Assembly (NCBI GenBank): GCA_039829965.1
Contig: CP139909.1
Span: 186,001 to 250,000, forward strand
Length of the DNA stretch: 64,000 bases
Direction of reading: 5' to 3'
Origin: Buchnera aphidicola (Chaetogeoica yunlongensis)
GTDB lineage: Bacteria > Pseudomonadota > Gammaproteobacteria > Enterobacterales > Enterobacteriaceae
Shown here one piece after another: positions 31,925-42,367 of this stretch. The notes beneath the pieces were generated by a model that did not search any database, had not been told where the DNA came from, and saw only the letters and a list, made by a program, of their open reading frames with translations. Position numbers and translations under genes: made by a program. Numbering within the stretch: the first letter of the stretch is position 1; every line of letters starts with the position of its first letter.

Positions 31925-33343
31925 ATGACAAGTAAAAAAATTAATACACAGATAGTAATTATTGGTTCTGGTCCATCTGGGTATTCTGCTGCATTTCGTT
32001 GTGCAGATTTGGGTTTAAATACTGTATTAGTAGAACAATATGATACTTTAGGAGGTGTGTGTTTAAATGTTGGTTGTATTCCTTCTAAATATTTATTACA
32101 TATAGCTAAAGTTATTAAAGATTCTAGGAAATTATCTGAATTAGGAATAAGTTTTTCGGATTTTTCTATAGATTTAAAAAAAGTTCAAGATAGTCAAAAG
32201 AAAATAATAAATGATTTTAGTGTTGGCATAGAAAGTATGGCACGTAAAAGAAATGTTAAAGTAGTAATTGGTCATGCTGAATTTTTAAATACTAATAGTA
32301 TTATTGTAAAGAATTGTGATAATACTTGCGTTATTTCATTTGACAAGATTGTTATTGCAACAGGTTCCATTGCTAAAAAATTATCTTATATTCCATATAA
32401 TGATTCTAGAGTTTGGGATTCTAGTAAAGCAGTATTAATTCCAGATATTCCAAAACGTTTGCTGATTATAGGAGGTGGTATTATAGGTTTAGAAATGGCT
32501 ACTGTATATAGTTCTTTAGGTTCTAAAATAGATATCATAGAAAATTCTCATGAAATATTATCTCATTTAGATAGGGATGTAATGAATACTTTCATTTCTT
32601 CTATTCAAAGTGATTTTAATATTTTATTAAATTCTAAAGTCATCAACATTGTATCTAAACCAGAAGGATTGCTAACTTATATAAAAAATGATAGTAATAG
32701 TGAATTTTCTTCATTGTATGATGTTGTTTTAGTAGCTACAGGAAGAATTCCTAATATAGATACATTAAAAATTTCTAATACAGGAGTTAAAATAAATTCT
32801 CATGGATTTATTAATGTAGATAAGCAATTTTGTACTAATATTTCTAATATTTACGCAATTGGAGATGTTATCGGTCAACCTATGTTAGCTCATAAAGGAG
32901 CACATGAAGGTCATATAGTTGCAGAAGTTATATCTGGTAAAAATCATTATTTTGATCCGTATGTTATTCCATGTGTAGCGTATACTAATCCTGAAATTGC
33001 TTGGGTAGGTATTACTGAAAAAGAAGCTATTAGAAATAATATTAGTTATGAAGCTTCTTTATTTTCTTGGAAAACTTTAGGACGTGCAGTATCTTCACAA
33101 TGTCAAAATGGTGTGACTAAGTTAATATTTAATAAAAAAACTAACCAAATTATAGGTGGTTTTATAGTTGGCGTCAATGCAGGTGAATTATTAGGAGAAT
33201 TATCATTGGCAATTGAAATGGGATGTGATGCTGAAGATTTATCTCTAACAATACATGCTCATCCTACTTTATATGAATCAATTAATTTATCTTCTCAAAT
33301 TTTTCAAGGAACAATTACTGATTTAATTAATAATAAATTATAA
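31925..33343 (+). CDS. lpdA: Dihydrolipoamide dehydrogenase E3
   Basis: Lpd re-oxidises dihydrolipoamide and passes electrons through FAD to NAD+. It serves the pyruvate and, if present, 2-oxoglutarate dehydrogenase complexes. The protein has 472 residues (E. coli 474). The FAD fold is IIGSGPSGYSAAFR, the redox disulfide lies in GGVCLNVGCIPSK, the NAD fold is GGGIIGLEMA, and the C-terminal HAHPTLYES holds the catalytic His-Glu pair. AGG lies before the ATG. It is 153 bases after aceF, so separate initiation or processing is possible. Confidence 0.97.
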   Translation: MTSKKINTQIVIIGSGPSGYSAAFRCADLGLNTVLVEQYDTLGGVCLNVGCIPSKYLLHIAKVIKDSRKLSELGISFSDFSIDLKKVQDSQKKIINDFSVGIESMARKRNVKVVIGHAEFLNTNSIIVKNCDNTCVISFDKIVIATGSIAKKLSYIPYNDSRVWDSSKAVLIPDIPKRLLIIGGGIIGLEMATVYSSLGSKIDIIENSHEILSHLDRDVMNTFISSIQSDFNILLNSKVINIVSKPEGLLTYIKNDSNSEFSSLYDVVLVATGRIPNIDTLKISNTGVKINSHGFINVDKQFCTNISNIYAIGDVIGQPMLAHKGAHEGHIVAEVISGKNHYFDPYVIPCVAYTNPEIAWVGITEKEAIRNNISYEASLFSWKTLGRAVSSQCQNGVTKLIFNKKTNQIIGGFIVGVNAGELLGELSLAIEMGCDAEDLSLTIHAHPTLYESINLSSQIFQGTITDLINNKL

Positions 33344-34165
33344 TATTTATACTTTAATAATAAAAACTGATGTATGTGGATATTTTTATAAAAATTTTAC
33401 AATATTTATTATGCAACGAAGTATATTTAAATGTTTTATTGTTCAGTAGCAAATGTATATTTAATTTTTAAGTTAAAGTTAAAATAATTCTATTTAAAAT
33501 ATTTTATATTTTTCTATCGCAGATATTATATGTAGATAAGTGGTATTTTATTAAAGTATCAATTATTAATTGGCAGTATTTTTACTATATTGTATAGTTA
33601 TTATAAAAATAAATTTTATTAATAAATATTGATAAAATTTTTTAGTGTATATTGAATTTATTTTTTTTTAATTCAATATATTTAGACATTTATATTTTTT
33701 ATTATTAAAATTTTTAAGCGTTTTTAATAAAAAAAATATAAACAGTATAGTTTTGTATGATGAATAAAATTTTTTATTAATTTAAAGATAAGTTTATTTT
33801 TTACAAGATAATTTAGGACAATTTTATATTTGTCCTAAATTGTGTTTAAAGTTATTAAGATAGATTTTTTTAATAGAAAAACAATTATAAAAGTAATTTT
33901 TATTTAATAAGTTTTAACGTAATATAAGTTTTTTATTAATAAATAATTTTGTTTTATATTTATATCACAGAAATGTAGTATTTTTTTTAAGATTGTTTCT
34001 AATTTTTATAGTTAAATTTAAATAATTTTTATATTATTTAAATTTTAAAGATGTTATGTTTATATATTATTAGTAAGAAATGTGGTGAATTTTATCTTTA
34101 ATATGAAATTAATTTGGAATTTTAGATTTTTAGTTTTTTTTATTAATTACGATTGTTATTTTGTT
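33344..34165. other. Decayed spacer between lpd and erpA
   Basis: About 820 bases with no ORF that I can support. In other Buchnera the speD and speE polyamine genes lie near here, and their loss would explain the length. I recognised no coding remnant. The stretch contains the palindromic hairpin listed separately at 33811-33840. Confidence 0.5.
33811..33840. terminator. Perfect 11-bp palindromic hairpin in the lpd-erpA spacer
   Basis: ATTTAGGACAA (33811-33821) and TTGTCCTAAAT (33830-33840) form a perfect 11-bp inverted repeat around an 8-nt loop. It includes three G-C pairs within a region otherwise almost free of G and C. It lies between the convergent genes lpd and erpA, so a terminator is the simplest reading, although no long T run follows. 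It may also be the terminator of a lost gene. Confidence 0.5.
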
Positions 34166-34519
34166 TTAGATACTGAATGAAGATCCGCATCCACAGGTAA
34201 TTTTAGCTTGTGGATTAGATATTATAAACTTTGATCCTTCTAAATTTTCTATGTAATCTATGTTTCCACCTTGAAGATATTGAAAACTAATTGGATCTAT
34301 GATTATGACATTATCATATATATTTATGATAATATCATTTTCATTTTTATTTGTTTCAAATTTGAATTTATATTGAAATCCACTACATCCTCCTCCTATT
34401 ATATAAATTCTAAATTTTAGATTTGGAATATTTTTTTTTTTAACTACATATTTTATTTTTTTTATTGCTGAGTTAGAAAATGATAAATTTATATTTTTTG
34501 CGCTGATATTTATGTTCAT
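34166..34519 (-). CDS. erpA: Iron-sulfur cluster insertion protein ErpA
   Basis: ErpA is an A-type Fe-S carrier that delivers clusters to apo-enzymes, including those of the isoprenoid pathway in E. coli. The protein has 117 residues (E. coli 114). The three cluster cysteines are present: one in GGGCSGFQY and two in CGCGSSFSI at the C-terminus. The upstream region has no strong ribosome-binding site. It lies alone on the minus strand, downstream of ftsZ by 244 bases. Confidence 0.94.
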   Translation of the reverse strand: MNINISAKNINLSFSNSAIKKIKYVVKKKNIPNLKFRIYIIGGGCSGFQYKFKFETNKNENDIIINIYDNVIIIDPISFQYLQGGNIDYIENLEGSKFIISNPQAKITCGCGSSFSI

Positions 34520-34763
34520 AAAATTTTATTTGAAAGTATTGAAATATGTTTTTTACGATTAGATATTTATAATAGATATTATTATATATAAATTTATAAG
34601 AAAAAAAATATATATAAAATATTTTAATTAACTTTAGTTATATATAGTTAATTTAAATGTATATAAATTTTATTTAATAAATACATTTTAACATTTTTGT
34701 TTATAACAATTTTTTTTAAAATTTTAAATTTTAGTAATAAATATATATGTTATACATTTAATT

Positions 34764-35924
34764 TTATTCATATTTTTTTCTTAAAAATGCAGGTATATCT
34801 AGATAATCGGTATTTTTGTCTATTTTTGAATTTTTATTGAATTCATTATAGATATTTTTTTTAGAATAGTCTTGTGTATAAGAAATTTGATTGGGTTTAA
34901 TACTATCGGAATGCAATAAAACATTTTTAGGAGGTTGATCTTTGGAAGGATTAGTAGTATTTTGTTTAATTGTTTTACCAATTCCTGTTGCTACTATAGT
35001 AACTCTTAACGTATTTTCTATATTTGTATCTAAAGATGTTCCAATTACAATAGTTGCATGATTGGATGAAAATGATCGAATGGTATTTCCTATAGTTTCA
35101 AATTCATCTAATTTTATATCTAATCCTGATGTAATATTAACTAGTACACCTTTAGCTCCAGATAAATCAATATCTTCTAATAGTGGGCTAGAAATTGCTA
35201 TTTCTGATGCTTTTTTTGCTCTTTCTTCCCCAGATGATATTCCAGTTCCCATCATTGCATGTCCCATTTTAGACATTACAGTTTTTACATCAGCAAAATC
35301 TACATTGATTAATCCTGGTTTAGTAATTAGTTCTGAAATTCCTTGAACTGCTCCTTTTAAAACGTTATTAGCTGTATCAAATGCTTCTAATAAAGAAATA
35401 CCTTTAGAAAGTACTTTTAATAATTTGTCGTTTGGAATGATGATAATTGAATCTACATGCTCAGATAATTCACAGATGCCTTGTTCAGCAAAATTCATTC
35501 TTTTTGTCCCCTCGAAATGAAAGGGTTTTGTAACTATTGCAACTGTTAAGATTCCTAGTTTTTTTGAAATTTTAGCAATTATAGGTGCTGCTCCTGTTCC
35601 TGTACCTCCTCCCATTCCTGCGGCTATAAATACCATATCTGCTCCTTCTAAAATGGATTTTAAGTTTTCTTTATCTTCTTCAGCTGCATTTTTTCCTATT
35701 TCTGGGTTGGAACCAGCTCCTAGTCCTTTTGTTATATTAGTTCCTATTTGTATTGTTTGGTCCACTTTAATTTTTCGTAGTGCTTGTGAATCTGTATTTA
35801 CGGCAAAAAATTCTACTCCTTCTATATTTTCTTTTACCATGTATTCTATTGCATTTCCTCCTCCTCCGCCTATTCCAATAACTTTTATTATCGCATTATT
35901 ATTTAATTGTTTTGATTCGAACAT
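34764..35924 (-). CDS. ftsZ: Cell division protein FtsZ
   Basis: FtsZ is the tubulin-like GTPase that forms the division ring. The protein has 386 residues (E. coli 383). The nucleotide pocket [12 protein letters not shown], the tubulin signature [10 protein letters not shown] and the T7 loop [11 protein letters not shown] are intact. A short Ser/Asn-rich linker precedes the conserved C-terminal peptide [12 protein letters not shown], which in E. coli binds FtsA and ZipA. AAGGA precedes the ATG. It is the last gene of the dcw series. lpxC, which follows ftsZ in E. coli, is absent, as in other Buchnera that lack lipid A. Confidence 0.97.
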   Translation of the reverse strand: MFESKQLNNNAIIKVIGIGGGGGNAIEYMVKENIEGVEFFAVNTDSQALRKIKVDQTIQIGTNITKGLGAGSNPEIGKNAAEEDKENLKSILEGADMVFIAAGMGGGTGTGAAPIIAKISKKLGILTVAIVTKPFHFEGTKRMNFAEQGICELSEHVDSIIIIPNDKLLKVLSKGISLLEAFDTANNVLKGAVQGISELITKPGLINVDFADVKTVMSKMGHAMMGTGISSGEERAKKASEIAISSPLLEDIDLSGAKGVLVNITSGLDIKLDEFETIGNTIRSFSSNHATIVIGTSLDTNIENTLRVTIVATGIGKTIKQNTTNPSKDQPPKNVLLHSDSIKPNQISYTQDYSKKNIYNEFNKNSKIDKNTDYLDIPAFLRKKYE

Positions 35925-35959
35925 AATTTTATATCCTTGTTAAGTTTTAAAACAAAAAT

Positions 35960-37225
35960 TTAAAATTCTTTTTTAATCCAGTTATTAATATGTTTCAAAC
36001 ATTTTACAAAAAAATTACTAGAATTATTTAGTTTTTCAGTAGAAAAATAATATTTTTTTCCAAAATGTAATAATCCAGTGGCAGTGGAATAACACATCTG
36101 TTTTATATTGTAATTATCTTTAATGTTTATATTTATTTTGTGAGGATATCCTATTCTAATTGGAAAATTAAATATTTTTTCTGCGCAATTCTTGAGTAAT
36201 TTAATATTTGAAGCACCTCCTGTTAGTACTATTCCAGCCCGTAATTTATTTATATTTCCAAAATTATTGAGTTTTTTTTGAGTATTATTAATTTCTAAAT
36301 TAATTAGTGTTAATAGTTCTGTATATCGTGGTTCGATAATTTCATTTAATTTTTTTTGTTCGATAGTTTTAATTATGATGTTGTCAAGATTTATTATTTT
36401 AATTTCTTCAGATGTAGAGTTAGTATTTTGTACAGCACATCCATATTTTATTTTTATTTGTTCAGCATTTAAAAATGGTATATTAAATGCGTAAGAAATA
36501 TCATTAGTTACAGTGTTTCCTGCATATGGTATGACGCAACTATGTTGTAATTTTCCGTCAATGTAAATTACAATATCTATTGTTCCTCCTCCTATATCTG
36601 CAATACACACTCCAAGATTTTTTTCTTCTTTTGTTAATACTGATTCTCCTGAAGCTATTCCTGAGAATATTGAGTAATCAACTTTTATTCCGCAATTTTC
36701 TACTGCTTTGATAATATTTTTTTTTATTTCTGTGTGACAAGTTATTAAATGTACTTTAGCTTGCATTCTAAATCCAGATAATCCAATTGGATTTTTTATT
36801 CCTGTGTATTGATCAATAGAATATTCTTGTGGAATTACGTGTAATATTTTATGTTCATTGCGTATTTTTACGCATTTTGCAGTATGTATTACGTAATCTA
36901 CATCTTCTTGAGTTATTTCTTCTTTTGAAATAGGAATTATGCCTATTTCATTTTGACAGTTTATATATTTGTTAGATAAAGATAAATATATAGAAGAAAT
37001 TGTGCAATTAGCCATTTTTTCAGCTTGATGAATAACTTGTTTTACAGATTTTACTATAGATTTGAGATCATTTATCACGCCTCGATCTATTCCTATAGAA
37101 TTACTTGTACCTATTCCGATAATATTGATGATTCCTTCATCTAATATTTCTCCTACTATTACTACCGTTTTAGTTGTTCCGATTTCCAATCCCACTATCA
37201 GTTTTTTTTTTATTACTTTAATCAT
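35960..37225 (-). CDS. ftsA: Cell division protein FtsA
   Basis: FtsA is an actin-like ATPase that tethers FtsZ to the membrane. The protein has 421 residues (E. coli 420). It starts MIKVIKKKLIVGLEIGTTKT, close to E. coli, and has phosphate-binding VCIADIGGGTID and GIVLTGGASNIKLL. It ends in an amphipathic helix (INNWIKKEF), the membrane-targeting sequence, so tethering should still work. ftsZ follows after 35 bases. Confidence 0.96.
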   Translation of the reverse strand: MIKVIKKKLIVGLEIGTTKTVVIVGEILDEGIINIIGIGTSNSIGIDRGVINDLKSIVKSVKQVIHQAEKMANCTISSIYLSLSNKYINCQNEIGIIPISKEEITQEDVDYVIHTAKCVKIRNEHKILHVIPQEYSIDQYTGIKNPIGLSGFRMQAKVHLITCHTEIKKNIIKAVENCGIKVDYSIFSGIASGESVLTKEEKNLGVCIADIGGGTIDIVIYIDGKLQHSCVIPYAGNTVTNDISYAFNIPFLNAEQIKIKYGCAVQNTNSTSEEIKIINLDNIIIKTIEQKKLNEIIEPRYTELLTLINLEINNTQKKLNNFGNINKLRAGIVLTGGASNIKLLKNCAEKIFNFPIRIGYPHKININIKDNYNIKQMCYSTATGLLHFGKKYYFSTEKLNNSSNFFVKCLKHINNWIKKEF

Positions 37226-37690
37226 AATTTATCTCAAAAAATAAGATGTTTTTTATATTTGAAGTTTATTTTAAACAAATATGTATTATTTTTAATATTT
37301 TATCGTGTTAAATGCAGTTAACTGTAAGAATTTTTTAAATTAGTATTGAAAATTTATTAGTTAAATTGATATGGAACATATTCCAATAAATTTAATATTA
37401 ACAATATATTGTGGTAATTATTATTATTTAAAAAAAATTACAAAGTGTTATATTGATTTTAAAATATAGGAATATTTAATAAATTAATTATTTAATTATT
37501 TTTCATTCTCATTTTGTTAAATAAAAATTGATAATTTTAGCTTTTTCTATGAATATTATTATTTTACAAATATTTTATATTAAAGTATTTAAAGAATTAA
37601 AAAAAAATAAGGATGCATTTGTATTGTTTAATTTGTTTAATTGTATGTTGAACTGTAATTGTGTTTTTTATATTATTAAATAGATTAATT
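37226..37690. other. Spacer where ftsQ is expected
   Basis: In E. coli ftsQ (276 codons) lies between ddlB and ftsA. Here the gap is 465 bases with no frame that resembles FtsQ's short cytoplasmic tail, membrane segment and POTRA domain. I see no other gene. The gene is lost, as in other Buchnera, and the remaining DNA is A+T-rich noncoding sequence that may hold a promoter for ftsAZ. Confidence 0.6.
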
Positions 37691-38623
37691 TTAATTTGCT
37701 AATTCTAGAATTTGTTTTACTAGTTCTGAAAAAGATATACCTGCTTTTTTTGCTGAAAAAGGAAATAGACTTTTTTTTGTCATTCCTGGACAAGTATTTG
37801 CTTCTAGCAACCAAAATCTTTTTTTGTAATCCATAATTGCATCAATTCTCCCCCATCCTGATCCTTCTAAAGTTTTCCATGCTAATAATGCCATTTTTTT
37901 TAGTTCTAATTCTTGTTCTGTATTTAGTCCGCTGGAGCATAAATATTTTGTAGATTTAGAAAAATATTTAGCTTGATAATTATAAAATTCATTATTTTCA
38001 AGATTTATTTTTATAATAGGAAGTATTGTTTTGTCTAAAAAACTAATTGTATATTCTTGTCCATATATGAATTTTTCGATTAAGATTAAATCATCAAACA
38101 AAAATGCTGTTTTACATGCTTTGTATAAGTATTCGTATTTATTTACAATTGTGATACCAATACTGGATCCTTCTTGATTTGGTTTTATAATTATAGGTAA
38201 TTTTAATGGCAAAATATGTTTTTTGAATATTTTGAAAAATTTTTTTTTGAATTCATTTTTTTTAATGTAACAAAAAGGAATAATGGGTAAATTATTACCT
38301 TTCCACAATATTTTTGTTTTTAATTTATTTAGTGATATAGCAGAAGCAAGTGTTTTACTTCCTGTAAAAGGAATGTTGAGATAATGTAAAATACTTTGTA
38401 CAGTACCGTTTTCTCCATCTTTACCGTGTAAAGCTATAAAGACTTTTGTAAAATTTTGATATGCTAATTGTGTGATAGGAAAAAATTTTGTATCTACAGG
38501 CACAGCATTAATTTTAGATTTTAATAGGCTTTTAAGTATGTTGTTTCCTGATAGTAAAGATATATTTCTTTCTTGTGATACTCCGCCTAATAGAACAGCT
38601 ACTTTTTCAATTTTTTTTTTCAT
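37691..38623 (-). CDS. ddlB: D-alanine--D-alanine ligase B
   Basis: Ddl joins two D-alanines for the peptidoglycan pentapeptide. The protein has 310 residues (E. coli 306). It is an ATP-grasp enzyme with KVAVLLGGVSQERNISLLSG at the N-terminus, HGKDGENGTVQ, IKPNQEGSSIGI and the Mg/ATP-binding EANTCPGMT. I took the ATG at 38623 over the GTG at 38632, because an AAGTGA sequence sits at a normal distance before the ATG. It follows murC almost without a gap, as in E. coli. Confidence 0.95.
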   Translation of the reverse strand: MKKKIEKVAVLLGGVSQERNISLLSGNNILKSLLKSKINAVPVDTKFFPITQLAYQNFTKVFIALHGKDGENGTVQSILHYLNIPFTGSKTLASAISLNKLKTKILWKGNNLPIIPFCYIKKNEFKKKFFKIFKKHILPLKLPIIIKPNQEGSSIGITIVNKYEYLYKACKTAFLFDDLILIEKFIYGQEYTISFLDKTILPIIKINLENNEFYNYQAKYFSKSTKYLCSSGLNTEQELELKKMALLAWKTLEGSGWGRIDAIMDYKKRFWLLEANTCPGMTKKSLFPFSAKKAGISFSELVKQILELAN

Positions 38624-38633
38624 AATATTCACT

Positions 38634-40034
38634 TTATAGTTTTTGTATAATGAATTTTTCGATAATATCGTCTATATTTCCTGCACCTTGTGCTAGTATT
38701 AAATCGTTTCCTGATAGTTTTGACGTAACTTTTTTAAATAGTGTATTTAAATCTATAATTAAAGTTGCAGAAATATTTTTGTTTTTTTTAATTTCTTTGT
38801 ATAAAGAAAAACTGTTTGATCCATAAGATTCTAATTCATTAGCAGGATATACTTGTAAAAGAAATAATTCATCTACATTGGAAAGCACATGACTAAATTC
38901 TTTTTTAAAAGTTTTTGTTCGAGTATATCTATGTGGTTGAAAAATCATTATTAATTTTTTATTTGGCCATCCAGTTCTTGCTGTGTGAATACTTTCTAAA
39001 ATTTCAGTTGGATGATGTCCGTAATCGTTAATTAGTAAAAATTTCCCCTGTTTATGTAATTTTAAAGGAATTTTGAATACACCGTGTGATTCAAATCTTC
39101 TGTTTACGCCTTGAAAATTTTTTAATGACTTTAGGATTATTTTATCACTTATATGTTCTTGAATAGCTACAGCAATGGAAGCAGTAGCGTTTAAAGCATT
39201 AAATTTTCCTGGTGCGTTAAGATTTATTTTTAGAATAGGTTTATTTTTTCTTATTACGATAAATGTACTAGTAAATTTTTTTTGTTGGTAATTATTTATT
39301 CTTAAATCAGCATTTTTATTAAACCCATAGGTAATAATTTTTCTTTTTATGTGTGGAATTATACTCTGAATAGTATTGTCGTCCAGGCATAAAATTGCAG
39401 TTCCGTTTATGGGAAGATTATGGATAAATTTTATAAATGCTGATTTTAGGTTATTAAAATTTTTTTTGTATTTTTCTATATGGTCTTTATCTATATTAGT
39501 TATAACACTAATATTTGGTGTAAAATATAGAAAAGAAGCATCACTTTCATCTGCTTCTAAAATGCAATAAAATGGATTTTTTCCTATTTTCACATTGTTG
39601 TTGATTGATTTTACATATCCTCCGTTAATCAGTGTAGGATATAGTTTGTTTTCTTCAAATATATTAAATATCATTGCGGTTGTAGATGTTTTTCCATGAG
39701 TTCCGGCAATTATTATATTGTATTTAGAATAGATAATTTTAGAAATTAGTTCTGCTCTTAGCATTATAGGTATTTTTGAATTGTTAGCTGCTATTATTTC
39801 CGGATTGTTTGGTTGAATTGCACTAGATACAACTATTAAATTTGCATTTTGGATATTCTTTTTTTGGTGAGTTGAAAATATTTTTATTCCTAAATTAGAT
39901 AATTTTTTTGTAATATTATTAGAAATAATGTCTGATCCAGTAATAGTAAAGTTTTTTTTAAACAAAATTTCAGCTATTCCTCCCATGCTGGATCCTCCAA
40001 TTCCTATAAGATGAATGTGTGAGATATTTTTCAT
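38634..40034 (-). CDS. murC: UDP-N-acetylmuramate--L-alanine ligase
   Basis: MurC adds the first amino acid, L-alanine, to UDP-MurNAc. The protein has 466 residues (E. coli 491). It has the nucleotide fold HLIGIGGSSMGGIAEIL, the Mur-ligase P-loop GTHGKTSTTAM, ILEADESDASFL, and the C-terminal domain with NDYGHHPTEI and FQPHRYTRTK. It lies between murG (105 bases upstream) and ddlB. Its substrate comes from MurA/MurB, which are not in the window. Confidence 0.96.
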   Translation of the reverse strand: MKNISHIHLIGIGGSSMGGIAEILFKKNFTITGSDIISNNITKKLSNLGIKIFSTHQKKNIQNANLIVVSSAIQPNNPEIIAANNSKIPIMLRAELISKIIYSKYNIIIAGTHGKTSTTAMIFNIFEENKLYPTLINGGYVKSINNNVKIGKNPFYCILEADESDASFLYFTPNISVITNIDKDHIEKYKKNFNNLKSAFIKFIHNLPINGTAILCLDDNTIQSIIPHIKRKIITYGFNKNADLRINNYQQKKFTSTFIVIRKNKPILKINLNAPGKFNALNATASIAVAIQEHISDKIILKSLKNFQGVNRRFESHGVFKIPLKLHKQGKFLLINDYGHHPTEILESIHTARTGWPNKKLIMIFQPHRYTRTKTFKKEFSHVLSNVDELFLLQVYPANELESYGSNSFSLYKEIKKNKNISATLIIDLNTLFKKVTSKLSGNDLILAQGAGNIDDIIEKFIIQKL

Positions 40035-40139
40035 ATTTAAAATAGATAAATAAAGAGTATTAATTTTTATAAAATTTTTATTTTATATAAAATTTACGTT
40101 TAACTAGTTTTAAGTCATTTTTAATAATATTTAAAAGAA

Positions 40140-41207
40140 TTAAAGTACTAATTTTTCAATAATTTGAGTGATTTTTTGTGTGGAGTTTATTTTATAATTA
40201 GTAGATAAATTTTTAGACATTTTAATTAATGTTTTTCTATCTAAATTTTTTAAGATAGAAATTATAATATCAGCATTAAAGTTAGATTGCATAATTATTT
40301 TTGCTCCTTTAGCTGTTTTTAAAGGTAAAGCATTCCAGTATTGGTGTTTATCTTTATGTGGGTATGGTACAAATATTGCAGGTAAACAAACATGTTGTAT
40401 TTCACTTACTGTTAAAGCTCCTGATCGGCAGATTATTAAATCTGCCCAATAGTATGCTTTGGATATATCTTTAATAAATGGTGTAACTTTATATATATTA
40501 TAATTAATCATTTTTTCATATATTTTTTTCATTATTTTTATATTTGTATTTCCAACTTGATGCCATAAAATTATTTTATTTTTTAGTACTTTTACTACTT
40601 TAGGAAAAGTAAAATTAAATATTTCTGCTCCTTGACTTCCTCCAATTACTAATATTTTTAGTGGTCCTAATCTATTTTTAAATCGTTTGTAAGAAAATTT
40701 TAGATTATTAATAGATTTTCGAATAGGATTTCCAACAGTAATACTATTTTTTTTAATTCTGATTGTATTAGGAAAGGCTTGCATATTTATTGTAGCAAAT
40801 TTTGATAATAGCTTATTAGCTAATCCTAACACTCTATTTTGTTCATGTATGATTAATGGTTTATTATATAAATATGATATTATGCCTCCTGGAACAGAAA
40901 TATAATTTCCCATGCCTAGAATAACATCAGGATTTATTTTTTTTATAATTATTTGAGCTTGATAACAAGCTCTTATTATTTTTATAGGAATAGTAATTAG
41001 GTTTAAAAAACTTTTTCCTCGAACTCCGGTTGTATTGATAAAATTTATCGGGATATTATATTTTGGTATTATTTTAGCTTCCATAGTATTAGCACATCCT
41101 ATCCAAAATATTTTCCATCCATTTTTTTGTAGAGATTTAGCTATTTCTAGACCAGGAGATATGTGTCCTAATGTTCCTCCTGCCATAATAATAATTTTTT
41201 TTTTCAT
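40140..41207 (-). CDS. murG: Lipid II synthase MurG (UDP-GlcNAc transferase)
   Basis: MurG adds GlcNAc to lipid I on the inner face of the membrane, making lipid II. The protein has 355 residues, as in E. coli. The N-terminal glycine-rich loop reads GGTLGHISPG (GGTGGHVFPG in E. coli) and the second is VIGGSQGAEIFN. HEQNRVLGLANK and DLIICRSGALTVSEI belong to the membrane-facing and UDP-GlcNAc-binding parts. Its ATG overlaps the ftsW stop by 4 bases, indicating translational coupling. Confidence 0.95.
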   Translation of the reverse strand: MKKKIIIMAGGTLGHISPGLEIAKSLQKNGWKIFWIGCANTMEAKIIPKYNIPINFINTTGVRGKSFLNLITIPIKIIRACYQAQIIIKKINPDVILGMGNYISVPGGIISYLYNKPLIIHEQNRVLGLANKLLSKFATINMQAFPNTIRIKKNSITVGNPIRKSINNLKFSYKRFKNRLGPLKILVIGGSQGAEIFNFTFPKVVKVLKNKIILWHQVGNTNIKIMKKIYEKMINYNIYKVTPFIKDISKAYYWADLIICRSGALTVSEIQHVCLPAIFVPYPHKDKHQYWNALPLKTAKGAKIIMQSNFNADIIISILKNLDRKTLIKMSKNLSTNYKINSTQKITQIIEKLVL

Positions 41208-42349
41208 ATATTATTTTTTTGGAATGCTTGTATTTGTGTTATACGTGATTCAAAATCGATGCGTAAAAGTATCATAATAGAAATGGAAGCAATAATTAAA
41301 CTAGATCCTCCATAACTAATTAAAGGTAATGTTAATCCTTTAGTGGGTAATAAACCAATAGTTGTTCCAACGTTAATCAAAGTTTGGAATATTAACCATA
41401 ATCCGATTGAAATTGCAAGATATCCAGAAAACATATTTTTATATTTTAGTGATTTTTTTCCTATTTGAATTGCTCTAAATGAAACAAAAAATAACATAGA
41501 TAATATTATACATATCCCAATATATCCTAATTCTTCACCTATAATGGAAAGTATAAAATCTGTATACGCTTCAGGTAAATATTCGAGTTTTTGTATTGAG
41601 TTTCCTAAACCTGTTCCGAAGACATTTCCTCTTCCTAATGCCATTAATGATTGAGTAAGTTGATATCCTTTTCCAAAAGGATCTTCCCAAGGATGTAAAA
41701 AAGATATTATTCTTTTAATTCGATAAGGAGTGTGTATTATTAAGCTGATAAAAGTTATTAAAAACATCAATACAATAAATAAAAATTTCCATATTTTTGT
41801 TCCTAAAATAAATAATATAGATATTGTAGTTAAAAGGATTATTGTTACACTTCCTAGATCAGGTTCAGCTAATAATAAAATAGATATAAGAGATATTATA
41901 ATTATTGGTTTATAAAATCCCCAGAAGTTACTTATTATTTCGGAATGTTTTCTAGATAAATAATCGGATAAATAAAAGAATATTGATAGTTTTGCTAATT
42001 CAGATGGTTGCATACTTATAGAATAGTTTATTGTAATCCATCTTGAAGCCCCATTGATAGAATGTCCAAATATTAATACTAGTAATAATGTAATTATGGA
42101 AAAAAAAAGTATAATTTTATTATTTTTTTTCCAAAAAGAAATGGGTATATTAAGAAATATTTTAAACAGAAATAATAATATTATTAAGTATAAAGATTGT
42201 TTTTTAACAAATATAAATATATCATGGTATATGTGTTCAGCTATAGATATAGAAGAAGAAATAATCATTGTAGTGCCTATAAGAATTAGACATATAGTAA
42301 CCCATAATAATTTTATATCGTATAATTTCGTTTGAAAGTTTTTATACAT
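41204..42349 (-). CDS. ftsW: Septal peptidoglycan polymerase FtsW
   Basis: FtsW is a SEDS-family glycosyltransferase that polymerises lipid II at the septum together with FtsI. The protein has 381 residues (E. coli 414), with about ten membrane segments and a short N-terminal tail. The SEDS signature GLGNSIQKLEYLPEAYTDF carries the catalytic aspartate, followed by IIGEELGYIG; GASRWI and the C-terminal LPLISYGGSS are also seen. It overlaps murG by 4 bases. With the mrcB glycosyltransferase it is one of two glycan polymerases in the window. Confidence 0.95.
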   Translation of the reverse strand: MYKNFQTKLYDIKLLWVTICLILIGTTMIISSSISIAEHIYHDIFIFVKKQSLYLIILLFLFKIFLNIPISFWKKNNKIILFFSIITLLLVLIFGHSINGASRWITINYSISMQPSELAKLSIFFYLSDYLSRKHSEIISNFWGFYKPIIIISLISILLLAEPDLGSVTIILLTTISILFILGTKIWKFLFIVLMFLITFISLIIHTPYRIKRIISFLHPWEDPFGKGYQLTQSLMALGRGNVFGTGLGNSIQKLEYLPEAYTDFILSIIGEELGYIGICIILSMLFFVSFRAIQIGKKSLKYKNMFSGYLAISIGLWLIFQTLINVGTTIGLLPTKGLTLPLISYGGSSLIIASISIMILLRIDFESRITQIQAFQKNNI

Positions 42350-42367
42350 TTTTAAAATAAACTAAAA

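Noticed and set aside
33648..33680. 11-bp inverted repeat with a T-rich loop in the lpd-erpA spacer
   Set aside because: It is made almost only of A-T pairs; repeats of this kind are expected by chance many times in a 64-kb window of this composition.
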